A DNA stretch of 64,000 nucleotides from Adiantum capillus-veneris (GCA_014529385.2 CM043948.1:21143951-21207950); one strand, 5' to 3'. Shown: positions 12,183 to 25,184, counted from the stretch's first letter. The notes: generated by a model not told the origin, from the letters alone. Made by a program: numbers and translations.

Positions 12183-13563
12183 GCTTTTCTTCGATTCGCA
12201 AGAATGAGTGCAGCAGCAAGTTGGATTGCTAAACAGGCACACATGGTCACGTACTCTGATTTAGTTTATGATTGTTGGATAGAAATCATTGAAAAGCTAG
12301 AAGAGGAGAATAAGAATCCCCCATTAACTGTATTTAGATACCTTTGTGACCTTGAGAAATCAGAGGTAAAGACTATTCAAGAAGAGATTAGAGATGAGAA
12401 AATTTTACTGTCAAAGAGTGCAAAGGATGGTGATGCAACTGACATGTATGATCGAATCAAGCAGTTGAAGCAAGACAAATTGATTCAAGATGCACTTCTT
12501 GAAGGCTTCAACAATTTGAATGAGTCTTCACTATGTAAAGACTGGGAGGAGGTGGTCAAAATGTATAACATCAATGATGTTGTTTATAAAACAATTTTAA
12601 TGCTATGCGAGGAATGGATCAAATCTAGTTTGACACGTGGAACAAAGAAAATGGCTTTTCCAGATGGAGCAATAAAATACATGCAATGGGCAATTCACCT
12701 TCAAAAGGAGAAAACTGAGCCTAGAGATTTGCCATGGTCAATCTATGTGGTGAGCCTACAAATGGAAGGCAATCTCTACTTGATGCGCCACTTCAATAAT
12801 AAAGTGCCTATTGGCTTATGTGTTTTAGATATGACAAAAAACGTTGGAGGCAATTTGAAGTGGAGTGAGGAGACATTTAACAATGCTTTGGATGGGATCT
12901 TGGCTATTGCTGGAGGGTCAACAGATCCTGGATTTGTCTTTCTTGCATTTGTGGATTTCACTAACTTCACAAAATTGCAATGTGCCTTTCACGCCATGGG
13001 AGATAATCTGAGCTACCATTGTTGTGGTGCATTGCATCACTTTCCATCAGCTCCTTGCAAAGGAGCAATTCAATTCCTAACAGTTATTGCCTTCTTGGGA
13101 CAAGGCAATGCATTTGAAGACCTGAGAAGAAGATCAGAGGAACATCCCATGCCAATTGATTGTTCTCTTCTTCAAGTAGCAGATAACGATATGTCAGATT
13201 TGCAATATTTGGAGGCCAAAAAAAGATCTTTGGTCAAGCACTACATTCGTACATATTGTTTTGAAGACCGCAAGCTTGTTGATGTTTTTGGTGATGGCTC
13301 CTTGGTTGCACAAGAAGGAATACAACAGAAAAAAGAAGTTATATGCTTAATTGATAGTGTGGAGGAGGCAAAAAACGTGGAGACCATGCTGCTAGACTTT
13401 GCTAAGTCTCATGAAGATATAGAAAAATGGGCTGGAATTCAACAATCCACTTCGCAATCAGATGACATTGTGCCTGTTACAGAGGAGTGCTCTCCACAAA
13501 GAGAAGAAGAAGAATTACAACAACATCCTCTGTCAATGGAGGACTTTTTGGAAATGGAGACAC
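12183..13563 (+). CDS. Exon 2: degenerate beta-class N6/N4 DNA-methyltransferase-like region
   Basis: The exon continues in frame from exon 1 for 460 codons plus one base; donor C|GTATGT at 13,563/13,564. The first 180 residues are helical and charged. Next comes a stretch laid out like an N6_N4_Mtase domain. VLDMTKN (about residues 605-611, DNA about 12,822) sits where DPPY/N motif IV should be, followed by LKWSEETF and a Gly-rich hydrophobic strand. KLVDVFGDGS (about residues 755-764, DNA about 13,275) resembles the FxGxG motif I at the C-terminal side, as in the beta class order. Motif IV is not conserved, so catalysis is doubtful; I infer a domesticated pseudo-methyltransferase. The tail is acidic. 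If the donor is not used, translation stops at 13,572-13,574 after three more residues. Family assignment rests on motif spacing only. Confidence 0.6.
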
Positions 13564-16150
13564 GTATGTTTTGAGTTTCTTGTGCATGTTAGTGTTTCTT
13601 GTTACTGATTTGATACTCTTAATGTTAGATTTTGCTTTATATAGTATTGATTGAGTTTGTATTTTTTATCTCAAGCATTCAAGGTTTGAATGTAAATAAT
13701 AAATTACTTGAGTTTTTGAATGGTGGATCTTTATACTAAAACTATAACATTTAATACTCACAAAGACTTAATTACTTAAGAGCTTGAACTCAATAAGTTT
13801 TGGACCTTTTATCAATACCCCCTTGATATGATACATTAGATCGTAGCATGGTTAAATGGTGATGCTTCATAAATTGAACCTAGCTTAGACAGGTGTTGGA
13901 GCCTAAATTTAAACTAACCTTGCTAGAAGGGAGCTTATGTTTGGACTTTGAGAACTAGCATAAGTAATCAATTAGAGCATAGATTAGACATGTGGTGGTG
14001 GCCTTAGAGACCAAAATCTTAATGAGCTTGGAAAGGTATTTAAGTACTGCAATTTACTTAGTTTTAGTACTCACTAAAGGCATAGCTTGACAAAAGGTGG
14101 ACCTTACATGGATCCTAATTTCAAGAGGTGTGGTAGACCTTCAAACCAAGATCATATAGCTTGGACATGTGGTGGACCTTGCATGGAGACTAGTTTAGAC
14201 AAGTGTGGTACACCTTGTAACCAACACCCATTTGTTATATTAGCTTGGACAAGTGGTGGACCTTGCTTTTATGTTTCAATGGAGCATATTTTGGACAGGT
14301 GGTAGACCTTGTTTCTCTCCATGCTTCAATGGAGAGAAACATTAGCTTGGACAAGTGGTGGACCTTGCTTTTATGTTTTAAAGGAGCATATTTGGACAAG
14401 TGGTAGACATTGTTTCTCTCCATGGTTCAATGGAACCCACCTTAGACAAGTGAAGTACCTTGAAACCAAACCCCCATAATACAACCTACTAAATAGGTTG
14501 GAAAATTGGTGGTATATGAAACCATCCATGATAGAGCATAGTATAGGTGAAAACGTAGTGGTCCTTATATCAATTACCCATGCATAGCTTGGACAAGTGG
14601 TGGACCTTGATTCTCTCTATGTTTCAATGGATCCTATCTTGGACTATAGATATATCTTACTTATGTCCATGCTTCAATGGATTGTAGCTTGGATAAGGAG
14701 TGGACCTTCAAACAAAACTCCACAGCATAGCATATATTAACAATTCATGGGTTTTATAGAGATTTTCTTACCTATTTTGGAGAGTTGGTACACCTTTATT
14801 CTCCATTCTTCAATGGATCTGAGGTTGGACAAGCGGAGCTGGAGAAGTGGTCAACCTTAAAATGAAACCTCCCATGCTACAACCCATCATAGATCGTATA
14901 TGTAGTGGACCTTGAAACTCTTTTATGTCCCTAGCTTAGAGAAGCATTGCACTCTTTATTATCTCCATACATGAAGGCAAGGTTGGACAAGTGGTGGACC
15001 TTCAAACCAGAATCTCTATGCAATAATAGGCAAGTGGTGGAGCTTGTTTTCTCCATGTTCCAATGGAGCCTAGCTTAGACAAACAATGGAGCTTGCTTCT
15101 CTCCATGTTTCAATGGATCCTAGCTTAGAAACGTGGTGGAGCTTTGGTTCTCTCCATGTTCCAATGGACCATAGCTTAGACAAGTGGTAGACCGTGAAAA
15201 AACCCCCCGTATACAACATATTATGGGGTTTTCATGTTTCAATGGCACCTAGCTTGGAAAAATGGTAGAGCTTGCTTCTCTTTATGTTTCAATGGATCCA
15301 ATCTTAGCCAAGTGGTGGACCTTGAAACAAGAATCCCCCCCCCATGTACAACGTATTATGGGTTTTGAAAGCAATGGGAGAAAATAATAGCTTTGATAAA
15401 TGGTGGACCTTGCTTCTCTCCATGCTTCAATGGAGCCGAGGTTGGACACATGTTGGAGAGAAGATGGTTGTCCATGAAATAGGACCATGCATGCTATAAT
15501 CAATCATATGTTGTACACATGGTGGACCTTGCAATTGTTTTATATCCCTAATTTGGACAAGTGGAGGACCCTTGATTACCTCCATATATCAACAACAAGC
15601 CAAGTTTGGACAAGTGTAGTACCACCAAACCAGAATCTCTATGCTACAATAGAGTATAGGTAGGACACGCAGTGAACCTTGATATCAAAACATCCATGCT
15701 ACTAGAGATGATAGGTTTCACATGTGGTGGAACCTTGTATCAATGTTCTATGTGTAGTTTTTGACTAGTGATAGACCTTGAAACTAATCCCTCTAGGCTA
15801 CAAGAAAAAAGAGATGGATGAGGAGGCTAGACTACTTTTGTTGCATCAATGCATCCCATGTTACCACATATACTATAGGGTTCTTGCATAAGTGTTGGAT
15901 CTTGTGTCAATGCTCCATGTCTAGCTTGGACAAGTGGTGGACCTTGGTTCTCTGTATGCTTCAAATGGGCAATAGATTGGAGACACAGTGGCCTTTTTTT
16001 TCCAATGATTTTATTTTTTGGAAACCTTGGAGGCACCATGTAAGAGGCACTCTAAGTCTTCCATACAATAGACCTATTGGACTATAAAATAATGATATCT
16101 TTCTTTGATATTGTCATTATTTTATGCATAATATTTTCTTCTCTTTGCAG
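13564..16150 (+). other. Intron 2 (2,587 bp) filled with satellite
   Basis: Donor GTATGT at 13,564; acceptor ctctttgcag ending at 16,150. The 5' 150 bp are AT-rich and contain an AATAAT/AATAAA-like stretch near 13,695-13,703, which could end a short transcript. From about 13,790 on it carries diverged plus-orientation satellite cores (canonical ones near 14,250, 14,345, 14,590, 14,980 and 15,925). No further coding exon was found in it. Confidence 0.75.
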
Positions 16151-16707
16151 ACACAAAGGAGTTAAGTGATATAAAAACTAGATGTATTTCACACTATGAT
16201 TGGCATGAAGATCCTTTTGGGACACCAACTTTTCCTATTCCCAAAGATGTAATTTTCCATATTAACGGTGTGGATTTTGAAGTGCGACTTTCATGTATTG
16301 AAGGAGCTGGTTATGGGCTATTTGTGCATACTACCCTGGAAAGTGGTTTGACTATTCTAAACTATGGAGGGCATAAGTATAGATTTCAAGACTGGAAAAA
16401 GATATGCAAAATTTTTCCAAGAGCTTATAAATATTCTCTTCTAGAGGATCCAAACATAGAAGAAGAGGAAGATCAATCATACATTATTGGTTGTGTAGAT
16501 GAAGGAAATGTGTCGGGCTATATAAATAGTTCTCACAGTACAAATTTCTGTCCCAACGTACGCTATACATTTGATCCAAATTTGCCACCTTGGCATAAAT
16601 GCACCTCTTCACACATCAAGTTAGAAGAATATGGCCATGTATGCATTGAGACTATTTGTCAAGTTGAAGCAGAAGAAGAGTTGTTTGCTGACTATAACTT
16701 TACTTGA
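16151..16707 (+). CDS. Exon 3 (terminal): SET-domain module
   Basis: The exon begins in phase 1: the C at 13,563 plus AC at 16,151-16,152 make a His codon. The frame is open to the TGA at 16,705-16,707. There is no in-frame Met before the SET start, so an upstream exon is required and exon 2 is the only visible donor. With exons 1 and 2 it gives a protein of about 1,036 residues. SET landmarks in order: GAGYGLF (N-terminal Gly-rich loop), GNVSGYINSS...CPNVRY (place of the R-F-INHS-C-PN motif) and EEELFADYNF (ELxxDY). The NHSC box is altered to N-S-S-H plus a short insertion, while the terminal Asp-Tyr is kept. SET proteins are usually lysine methyltransferases; activity here is uncertain. Confidence 0.7.
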
Positions 16708-17349
16708 CATTGTAAAGTATTGTACATGGATGGAAATCTCAAGTACATACATCATTTTCATTTTTCATGGATGAAATCTCAAGTGGATATAACATTTGAT
16801 TATTGTTTAGTTTATGCTCAACGATAATCTAAAGTGCTCTTATGCTTTGTGTGTTGTCTAACTTATTTGACTACCTTGGCCATAGAATCTTCATTCTACT
16901 GTAGATTTGTGATAAATCTTACCAAAATTTAATCAATGTCTAGGTTGGACAAGTGGTGGGGCTTCAAACATTATTGTCTTAAACAAGTGGAGTTATCTTA
17001 CTTGAATAAGTGGTAGCCTTTGAATCCAAATCTAAGCCAAATCTCTAATTGTTTGCTTGTAGTCTAGGTTGGACATTTGGTGGACCTTGTATCCATGTTT
17101 CCTCAACAAGGGTGGCTTTTAGTTTTCACTTTAAGTACTCATCTTTAATAAAGTGTAGGATGAAAAATGTTGAGTTAGTAGATTGTATTTTAGACAAGTG
17201 GTGTTTGGTGTACGAATGCTGAAAATGGTTGCAAGGATTCTAACAACGACTTTACCTTAAATAAATTTCTTACTAGGAGTTCTACATATAAATATGGTGA
17301 ATAAAATTCTAGTGGTTTTGAGATACCATTTGTGTGTGTGTTTTCTTAG
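16708..17349. other. 3' untranslated and intronic/intergenic DNA
   Basis: A good-looking donor (TTGTAAAG) lies six bases after the SET stop codon, so it could only act in a 3' UTR. Diverged satellite cores lie near 16,942 and 17,068. A pyrimidine/TG tract followed by AG at 17,348-17,349 forms the acceptor for the next coding block. Confidence 0.5.
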
Positions 17350-18546
17350 ATTCACAAACTGGGATGGATAATGCTCCTATGGTTCAGTCAACAACTATAG
17401 AATCCATAGATTCTATGGTTTCTAAAGTGCCCAAGATGGATGATATTTCTATACTAGAGTCTAGTGTTGTGCAACTTGAGCAAGCTTCCAATAATGAGAA
17501 CCAAGAAATCGATGCTTCAAAAATGCAACATACATCAAAAGAGATTGAAAAGTCCACTCACGAGCTATTGCCAATTGGTACTACGTCATGTAGCGTAGAT
17601 GTTGAGAAATCCATGCTTACAATTATATTGGATTTAAATGGTTATTGTTGAAACGTTCCCCTCAACCATCCTCACACCACAACTCAGTGCAAATGGATTC
17701 AAAAAGATATATTATACTCAGGCCAGGTTGCATCCAATTCTTGAAGACTATTTTACAGAGGTTTAATGTTGCAATTTGGTCGACAGCTACTAGGAATAAT
17801 GTGTATCAAATCCTTGCAGCACTAAACAACTTAGCTGAGGATACATTGCCTTTCTTTGCAATTTGGTCGCAAGATGTTTGCTACACCGCTCAAACTCAAA
17901 AATTGTTTAGACCCGACAATCCAAACGTTGAGGCAATGTTCAAGCTCTAGCCAAAATTGCCATGGGGTTTGAATGTGATCCACAAAGAACAGTGCTTATT
18001 GATGACTCTCCTTACAAGGGATGTATTTCACCAGCAAACAATTGCATTTTTCCACCACAATTTGATGCTGAGAAGATGGTTGACAATATGCTCTTGGAGG
18101 AGCTACTGCCATACTTGATTCAGCTTGATGAGAGAAGGGATGTGCGTGATTTAATTGCTTCTAATCGTTATGGACAACCTATAGTGACAAATGATAGTGA
18201 ATACAAAAAAATCATGGAGTATTGGAAGCAGAAAAATGATGTTTGGTCAGCTAAGGTGTTCTTTACAAGAAGAATACCACCTGCAAAAGGTGACAGGGAT
18301 GAAACTATCATTGAAAATGCAAGTGACACAAGCCACCGCAATGAAATGAGAAGAGCCCAAATACAAGAGATCTTAGCAAAGGAGCGTACACCCATTGAAA
18401 GCATGAAGGCGTCACAATTGACCACTTTAGCTAGGCAATTGGGTTGTAACACAAAAGGAGTTTTGAAGGCAACCACAGCAAAGGCTTATATAAATAAGGT
18501 GAAAGCTGAGAACAATCTTCTAAGGATGGATAGAAAGCAACCCTAA
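17350..18546 (+). pseudogene. FCP1/NIF-like HAD phosphatase exon with SAP-like tail, two frameshifts
   Basis: The block follows a splice acceptor, starts in phase 1 (AT + TCA...), and also has an ATG of its own at 17,364. The first 90 residues are a Ser/Glu-rich linker. Next are HAD/FCP1 landmarks: motif I IILDLNG (17,618-17,641), motif II IWSTATRNN (near 17,776) and VLIDDSP (near 17,992). The C-terminus (about 18,380-18,515) with KASQLTTLARQLGCN...K resembles a SAP helix-extension-helix. The frame is lost by one base near 17,643 and again near 17,944, both beside short homopolymers, so the three parts lie in three frames. Homology runs straight across both breaks. The stop is 18,544-18,546. 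This is either a recent pseudogene or a sequencing/assembly error. Confidence 0.65.
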
Positions 18547-18640
18547 GGTACTAGTGACATGTCATATATTCTTGATACACATACTTGAACACTCATGTGC
18601 ATGGTATCTAACAAATCTTTCTTTTTATTCCTTCCTGCAG

Positions 18641-18760
18641 GATCTTACAAAGGATACTACTAGATGGAGCTCAATCAATAGATATTTTGATATGTTTGCT
18701 CAAAATAATGAAGTAGTCACCTACATTTTTTGTTTATCAATTTCTTGAGAGACTTTCTTT
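18641..18760 (+). other. Possible 3' UTR exon of the FCP1-like block
   Basis: The FCP1 stop codon is followed at once by a possible donor (TAAG|GTACTAG, 18,548), and an acceptor cttcctgcag ends at 18,640. The piece downstream has no convincing domain. A spliced 3' UTR is the simplest reading. Confidence 0.3.
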
Positions 18761-19459
18761 TAGTTTGTAATCGTCAAATGAAATGAAAAGTATCCTTCTA
18801 ATAAGATTGCTGATCTTTTTCTCGTTCAAAACTTTCAATTGTGATTTATAGTTTTGTTAGCATGAGATTGTGCTTTTTTAGTTTGAAAAAAACTGTCAAA
18901 GATCCAAGTCTTTTTGGCTTTACTTAAGTTATTAATTGTGAAAGATTAACGTCTTTTTGCTTTACTTAATTTATTGATTGTCTATGTAATAGTCCTTAAA
19001 ACAATATCGGATGGCTTTCTTGCTCCCATGTCTCACATTGGTCTTTAGGTAAGACAAGTGGTGACCTTGAAAGTATGGTCTCATATCTCGATCAAGTGAA
19101 GAGACATGAAGCTTAAATATCACTACTATGTATCTAGTGTTAAACTCCATCAAGACAAAGATACTAGAGTGCCAAATTGCAATCTAGTTTAAGTGAAAAT
19201 CCATTTGAGCTAAGGTAAAACTTATAGTGCCTCATTTTTCTAGGATTCTACCCCATCAAGGAAGTTAGAATCTAGCACAAACCAATTAAGACTCTTTTGG
19301 AGCCTAGATAGGACAATTTGTGGAACATAAGAGACTTATTATTGAGTTAGAGTCTAGTTTAGATAAGCAAAAGATCTTCAAACCAGCACTTGACTTTCTT
19401 ACTATTCAATATTCAAAGTCCCTTGAGGCTAACAAATTACATACCTACTTGTAACCTAA
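18761..19459. other. No gene seen; AT-rich spacer
   Basis: AT-rich DNA with a diverged plus-orientation satellite copy near 19,050-19,065. No coding or RNA gene is supportable. Confidence 0.5.
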
Positions 19460-22400
19460 CTAATGAGTAATTATATAGATCTAAGCAAGTATATATAATG
19501 AGTCTTCAAACTAATCAACCAAGGGAAGAGAGTAGCAAGGTCCACTACTTGTCCAAGCTCAGCTCTAGACAACATAGAACGATGCTAGTTCTACTAATTG
19601 TCTAATTATAGGCATGGAGAAATGATAGAAGGTTGAACAGTTGTCCAACCTATCATCTCTAGTAAGATGGGAGGTTTGGCCTTAAGATTCACCATGTAAC
19701 CAATCTATACATCATTGTATTATGAAGAGTAGAAAAGCAAAGCTCCACCACTTGTCCAAGGTAGTTCTAAAATCCACATGGAGATAAGCAAGCTCCACCA
19801 TTTGTCAAATCTCTCTTCCATTAAAACATGAAAAAAATCAGCTATGTTGTACAGGGGGGACTTTTTTCCAAGGTCCACCACTTGTCCAAGCTAGGATCCA
19901 TTAAAACATGGAAATAAACAAAGATCCACCACTCGTCCAACCTTTAGAGTTGCAAAGTGTATGGGTTGTCTAAACTAGGTATGGGAAAATAATTAAAGGT
20001 CCACCACTTGAAACATGGAGCGAAGCAAGCTCCATGCCACCATGTCTCCAATATGCTAGACTCCATTGAAACACCCTAAACCCATGATATTTTGTACATA
20101 GGGGATGTACATTCAAGATCCACCACTTGTCCAACCTAGTATCCCTAGTAGCTTGATAGCTTTGGTCTCAAGATTCACCACTTGTCCACTCTATGTCATT
20201 GTATTAAAAAGGATTGGGTGTTAAGGTCCACCACTTGTCCAACCTATAAGGTTATATTTTAAATGGTTTTTTTTCTCACAACTTGAACTACCCATGATAT
20301 GTTTTACATGGGAGTTTTGTTTCAACGTCCACCACTTGTCCAAGCTAACTCTATTGAAACATAGAGAGAACCAAAGATCCAATGTCCACCACTTGTCCAA
20401 GCTAACTCTATTGAAACATAGAGAGAACCAAAGATCCACCACTTGTCCAAGCTAAGCTATATTGAAACATGGAGAGAAGGATGCTCCACCATTTCTCCAA
20501 GATAGGCTTCATTGAAACATGGAGAGAAGAAAGCTCCACCATGTCTCCAAGCTAGGATCCATTTAAATGCCCTAAACCCATTTTATTTTGTACATGGGGG
20601 GTTTTATTTCAAGGCCCACCACTTGTCTAACCTATTATCCCTAGTAGCACGAGTGGTTTGGTCTCAAGATACACCACTTGTACACTCTATGTCATTATAT
20701 TAGGAAGAACTATGTATTAAGGTCCACCACTTGTCCAACCTATAAGGTTATATCTTAAATGGTATCCTTTCTCACCACTTGAAATTCCCATGATATGTTT
20801 TACATGGGGGTTTCATTCCAAGGTCCACCACTTGTCCAAGCTAACTCTATTCAAACATAGAGAGAAGCAAAGGTCCACCACTTGTCCAAGCTAACTCTAT
20901 TCAAACATAGAGAGAAGCAAAGGTTCACCACTTGTCAAAGCTAGGCTCCATTGAAGCATGGAGATAAGTAACCTCCATCATTTTTCCAAGATAGGTGCCA
21001 TTCAAACATGGAAAGAATCAAGATCTACCATGTCTCCAAGATTCTAGGCTCCATTGAAACACCCTAAAACCATGATATTTTGTACATGGGGTGTTTACAT
21101 TCAAGGTCTACCACATCTCTAACGTATTATACCTAGTAGCATGAGTGGTTTGGTCTTAAGATTCACCACTTATCCACTCTATGTCATTATATTAAGAATA
21201 ACTGGGTGTTAAGGTCCACCACTTGTCCAACCTATAAGGGTATATCTTAAATGGTATCCTTCACCACTTGTCAAGGTCCATCACCACTTTTCCAACCTGT
21301 AAGGTTATATCTTGAATGATATTTTTCCTTATCACTTGTAATGTCCATGCTATGTTTTACAAAGGGGTTTTGTTCCAAGACCCACCACTTGTCCAAGCTA
21401 ACTCTATTGAAACATAGAGAGAAGCAAAGGTCCACCACTTGTCCAAGGTAGGCTCCATTGAAACATGGAGAGAAGGATGATCCACCATTTCTCCAATATA
21501 GGTTCCATTGAAACATTGAGAGAAGCAATCTCCACCATGTCTCCAAGCTAGGCTCCATTGAAATACCCTAAACCCATAATTTTGTACATGAGGGGTTTAC
21601 ATTCAAGGTCCACCACTTGTCCAACCTATTATCCCTAGTAGCACGAGTGGTTTGGTCTCAAAATTCACCACTTGTACACTCTATGTCATTATATTAAGAA
21701 GAACTATGTGTTAAGGTCCACCACTTGTCCAACCTATAAGGTTATATTTTAAATGGTATCCTTTCTCACCACTTGAAATGCCCATGATATGTTTTACATG
21801 GGGGTTTCATTCCAAGGTCCACCACTTGTCCAAGATAGCTCTATTAAAACATATAGAGAAAGAAAGGTCCACCACTTGTCCAAGCTAGGCTCATTGAAAC
21901 ATGGAGAGAAGGAACCTCCACTGTTTCTCCTAGATAGGCTCCATTGAAACATGGAGAGAAATAAGCTCCACCATGTCTCCAAGTTGCTAGGCTCCATTGA
22001 AATACCCAATACCCATAATATTTTGTACATGGGGGGTTTACATTCAAGGTTCACCACTTGTCCAACTTATTATCCCTAGTAGGTTTGGTCTCATGATTCA
22101 CCACTTGTCCACTCTATGTCATTATATTAAGAGGAATTGGGTGTTAAGGTCCACCACTTGTCCAACCTATAATGTTATAGCTTGAATGGTATTTTTTCTC
22201 ACCACTTGTAATGCCCATGACATGATTTACATGGGGGTTTTGTTCCAAGGTCCACCACTTGTCCAAGATAAATCTATTGAAACATAGAGAGAAACAAAGG
22301 TCCACCACTTTTCCAAGCTAGGCTGCATTGAAACATGGACCTTAATACCAAATTATTTCTAGTAGCATGAGTGATATTTTGTACATGGGGGGTTTACATT

Positions 22401-23176
22401 CAAGGTCCACCACTTGTCCAACCTACTTTTCCTAGTAGGTTTGGTCGCAAGATTCACCACTTGTCCACTCTATGTCATTATATTAATAATAATTGGGTGT
22501 TAAGGTCCACCACTTGTCCAACCTATAAGGTTATATATTGAATGGTATTTTTTCTCACCACTTGTAATGTCCATGACACCACTTTTCCAAGATAACTCTA
22601 TTCAAACATAGAGAGAAATAAAGGTCCACCACTTGTCCAAGCTAGGCTCCATTGAAACATGGAGAGAATGATGCTCCACCATTTATCCAAGATAGGCTGC
22701 ATTGAAACATGGAGAGAAGCAAGCTTTACCATGTTTCCAAGCTAGGCTCCATTGAAACACTCTAGGGGGTTTTATTTCAAGGCCCACCACTTGTTTAACC
22801 TATTATCCCTAGTAGCATGAGTGGTTTGGTTTCAAGATGCACCACTTGTACACTCTATGTCATTATATTGTGTTAAGGTCCACCACTTGTCCAACCTATA
22901 AGGTTATATATTAAATGGTATCCTTTCTCGCCACTTGAAATTCCCATGATATGTTTTACATGGGAGTTTCATTCCAAGATCCACCACTTGTCCAAGCTAA
23001 CCATATTTAAACATAGAGAGAAACAAAGGTCCACGACTTGTCCAAGCTAGGATCCATTGAAACATGGAGAGAAGGAACCTCCACCATTTCTCCTAGATAG
23101 GCTCCATTAAAACATGGACATAAGTAAGTTCCACCATGTCTCCTAGATGCTAGGCTCCATTGAAATATGCAAAACC
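19460..23176 (-). repeat. Satellite array, inverted orientation (before the retrotransposon)
   Basis: The same cores as in 3.2-10.9 kb read here as AAGGTCCACCACTTGTCCAA. The first 180 bp (gatctaagcaagtatata ... ctagacaacatag ... ctactaattgtctaat) match the reverse complement of 10,690-10,870. This arm therefore starts at the same array boundary as the left arm but faces the other way. It is interrupted at 23,176/23,177 by a retrotransposon and resumes at 32,083. Confidence 0.9.
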
Positions 23177-24768
23177 TGTCATAATAATCAATATCTAATT
23201 CTCCTAAATGATTTTCTCATATTAAACTGATCATTTAATGTGGGGAAGTGCCAAGGGAGAAAAAGCTAGAATATTGGTTAAGCTAGCAGACCGGCCACAG
23301 TAGGGATCCAAAGGAGGGAAAATAGGGATCCAAAGGGGGGGCCATCTGCAAAAGAGCCATGTGAAACAATGGGCCAAAAAGACCCTAAGGTTCAGCCCAT
23401 TAAGACTTCCAAAATGCTAAGGTTCCAAAATTCAAAGGTTGAGTCCAAAGGTCAACCCTAGGGAAAATTGGATGCTTTGTGTGAGCCCTAAAAGTCTTTG
23501 CACATCCCTACATGGGAGGGGGCGAGCCCCAAAGCTAGGGGATGAGAGAGAAAGCCACACACACACACACAGGCTCCCTTTACACAAAGGGAATGAGGGA
23601 CACATGTCAGCTCCCTAGGCCAGATGCCCACAAGGTGTGCCCAGTTCCTATTGGAAGACCCTTGAAGTGGACCAATGAGAATTAAGCTAGAGTAAATGTA
23701 GTTTAATTAAGTTAAAAACATTTAATAAAAGAAACCAATGAGAAATAAGTCTCCTAGAAGACTATTGGGCAGTCTCCCAAAGGGTCCAATGAGCATTCAG
23801 AAGCCTCATGGCTTGCCTGATTCCTATTGGCCAGGAGACAAAGGGGTCCAATGAGAGTTTTGTTTAATTATTTAATTATCTAAAGCTCTCACAAAAGGGG
23901 AAAGGGGGACACATGTCTGAAGGCTATCACTTATGCTGTTTAATTCCTATTGGCTTGACCTGGGGAGGTCCAATGAGGCAAAAGCCAGACCTAATTAGCA
24001 GCTAGGGCTCGCCCAAGAGAGAGAGGGGGCTGATTTTTGCTTGGCATTCACACACACACACTCACACTTGACCATGTGTGAAGGAAGAATACTCTATCTC
24101 CTCCCAAGCTTTAATGGAGAGCTCATCACCTACTCCAAGCTTGTGAGATAGAAGCCTACATCAACACTCTCTTGGCATGTGGATGCAAATCCAACCAAGA
24201 GCCAAGATTCAATGCATGCTCATCTCCTCTACCAAGCTAATTACTAAGCTAAGCTATGCTAATATGAGTGATTATGTGAGGAGATGTACATCTTTCTCGT
24301 AAGATACTCCTTTTTCCTCTCAATCTACTCTCATACCCTGCTAGCTCTCACCATCTTCGAAGGTGTGTGAGGTCTTGGGTCTGAGAACGGGGATAATTCA
24401 AGTTGTGTTTGATTAAGTGTTTTGCTTGGTGTATGAAGCTTCCATCTTCATTGCACTAGCTAGTCTTGAAGGAACACAAAGAATTGTATTGTACAATGTC
24501 TCTCTTGATGGGAGAAACCATAATACAAAGCCTTTTGGAGGGGGGACCGGCTCCATGCAAATCCGGTCCTCAACTGTTGTCAATAGCTTAATTTCTCTCT
24601 CTTTTGAAAGTATTGTCGATGCTATCTAACTAGGTGTTATGCTTTTTGTTGCTCTCTCTCCACCCAAGCACTCTTGTAATTCTCATTAGGAATCTATTCT
24701 AATGAAATGCCCACTATGTTCATGCTAATTTCCGCTACACATAAGATTTTAGGCCATTAAATGTTACA
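23177..24768 (+). repeat. 5' LTR (1,592 bp)
   Basis: Begins TGTCATAATAATC and ends ATGTTACA. It contains short CA runs near 23,555 and 24,050. Open frames inside (such as one at 24,417-24,629) recur identically in the other LTR and are not called as genes. Confidence 0.95.
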
Positions 24769-24769
24769 T

Positions 24770-24787
24770 TGGTATTAGAGCTCAAGG
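24770..24787 (+). promoter_or_regulatory. Primer binding site, initiator tRNA-Met type
   Basis: TGGTATTAGAGCTCAAGG lies one base after the LTR end. It matches the usual plant TGGTATCAGAGC primer site (complement of the initiator tRNA-Met 3' end) with one mismatch. Confidence 0.85.
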
Positions 24788-25184
24788 TTTCTCTTTTCTT
24801 GCTCAAGAAGGGAGGTCCTCAAGCTAACTACAAATGGTTGGTATTATTAATTGCCTGTGAGTAAGTAGAATAGGGATTTTTCAGCCTTGCAGTGCGCCTG
24901 CCTTTGTGCAGTTAACGGGGCATCACCGTCGAGAGCTATGGTCTTAATAGTGGATTCCTACAGGCTTGCCTACGGCTTAACCACTATTGAGCTATTAGAA
25001 GCTTGACAGGAGCCGGTGCTGTTTTGGTGTCGAAAGACCCTCTCTTCTATTCCTTGCAATTAATGGTATTCGAGCCGCGGGTACAGTAGCTTGAGTGCTT
25101 TTTCTAAAGGGGTAAAGAGGAGTAGCAACTAGGGCTTGAAGTGCCAAAGTACACCTAAAAAATTTACACCTAAAAGTTGTTAGA

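Noticed and set aside
16713-17349. Joining the SET exon to the first FCP1-like exon by the donor at 16,713
   Set aside because: That donor lies after the SET stop codon, so the two domains cannot be joined into one protein through it.
24417-24629. 70-codon ORF in the 5' LTR, identical to one at 31,731-31,943
   Set aside because: It is part of the duplicated LTR. No domain; identity reflects LTR duplication.
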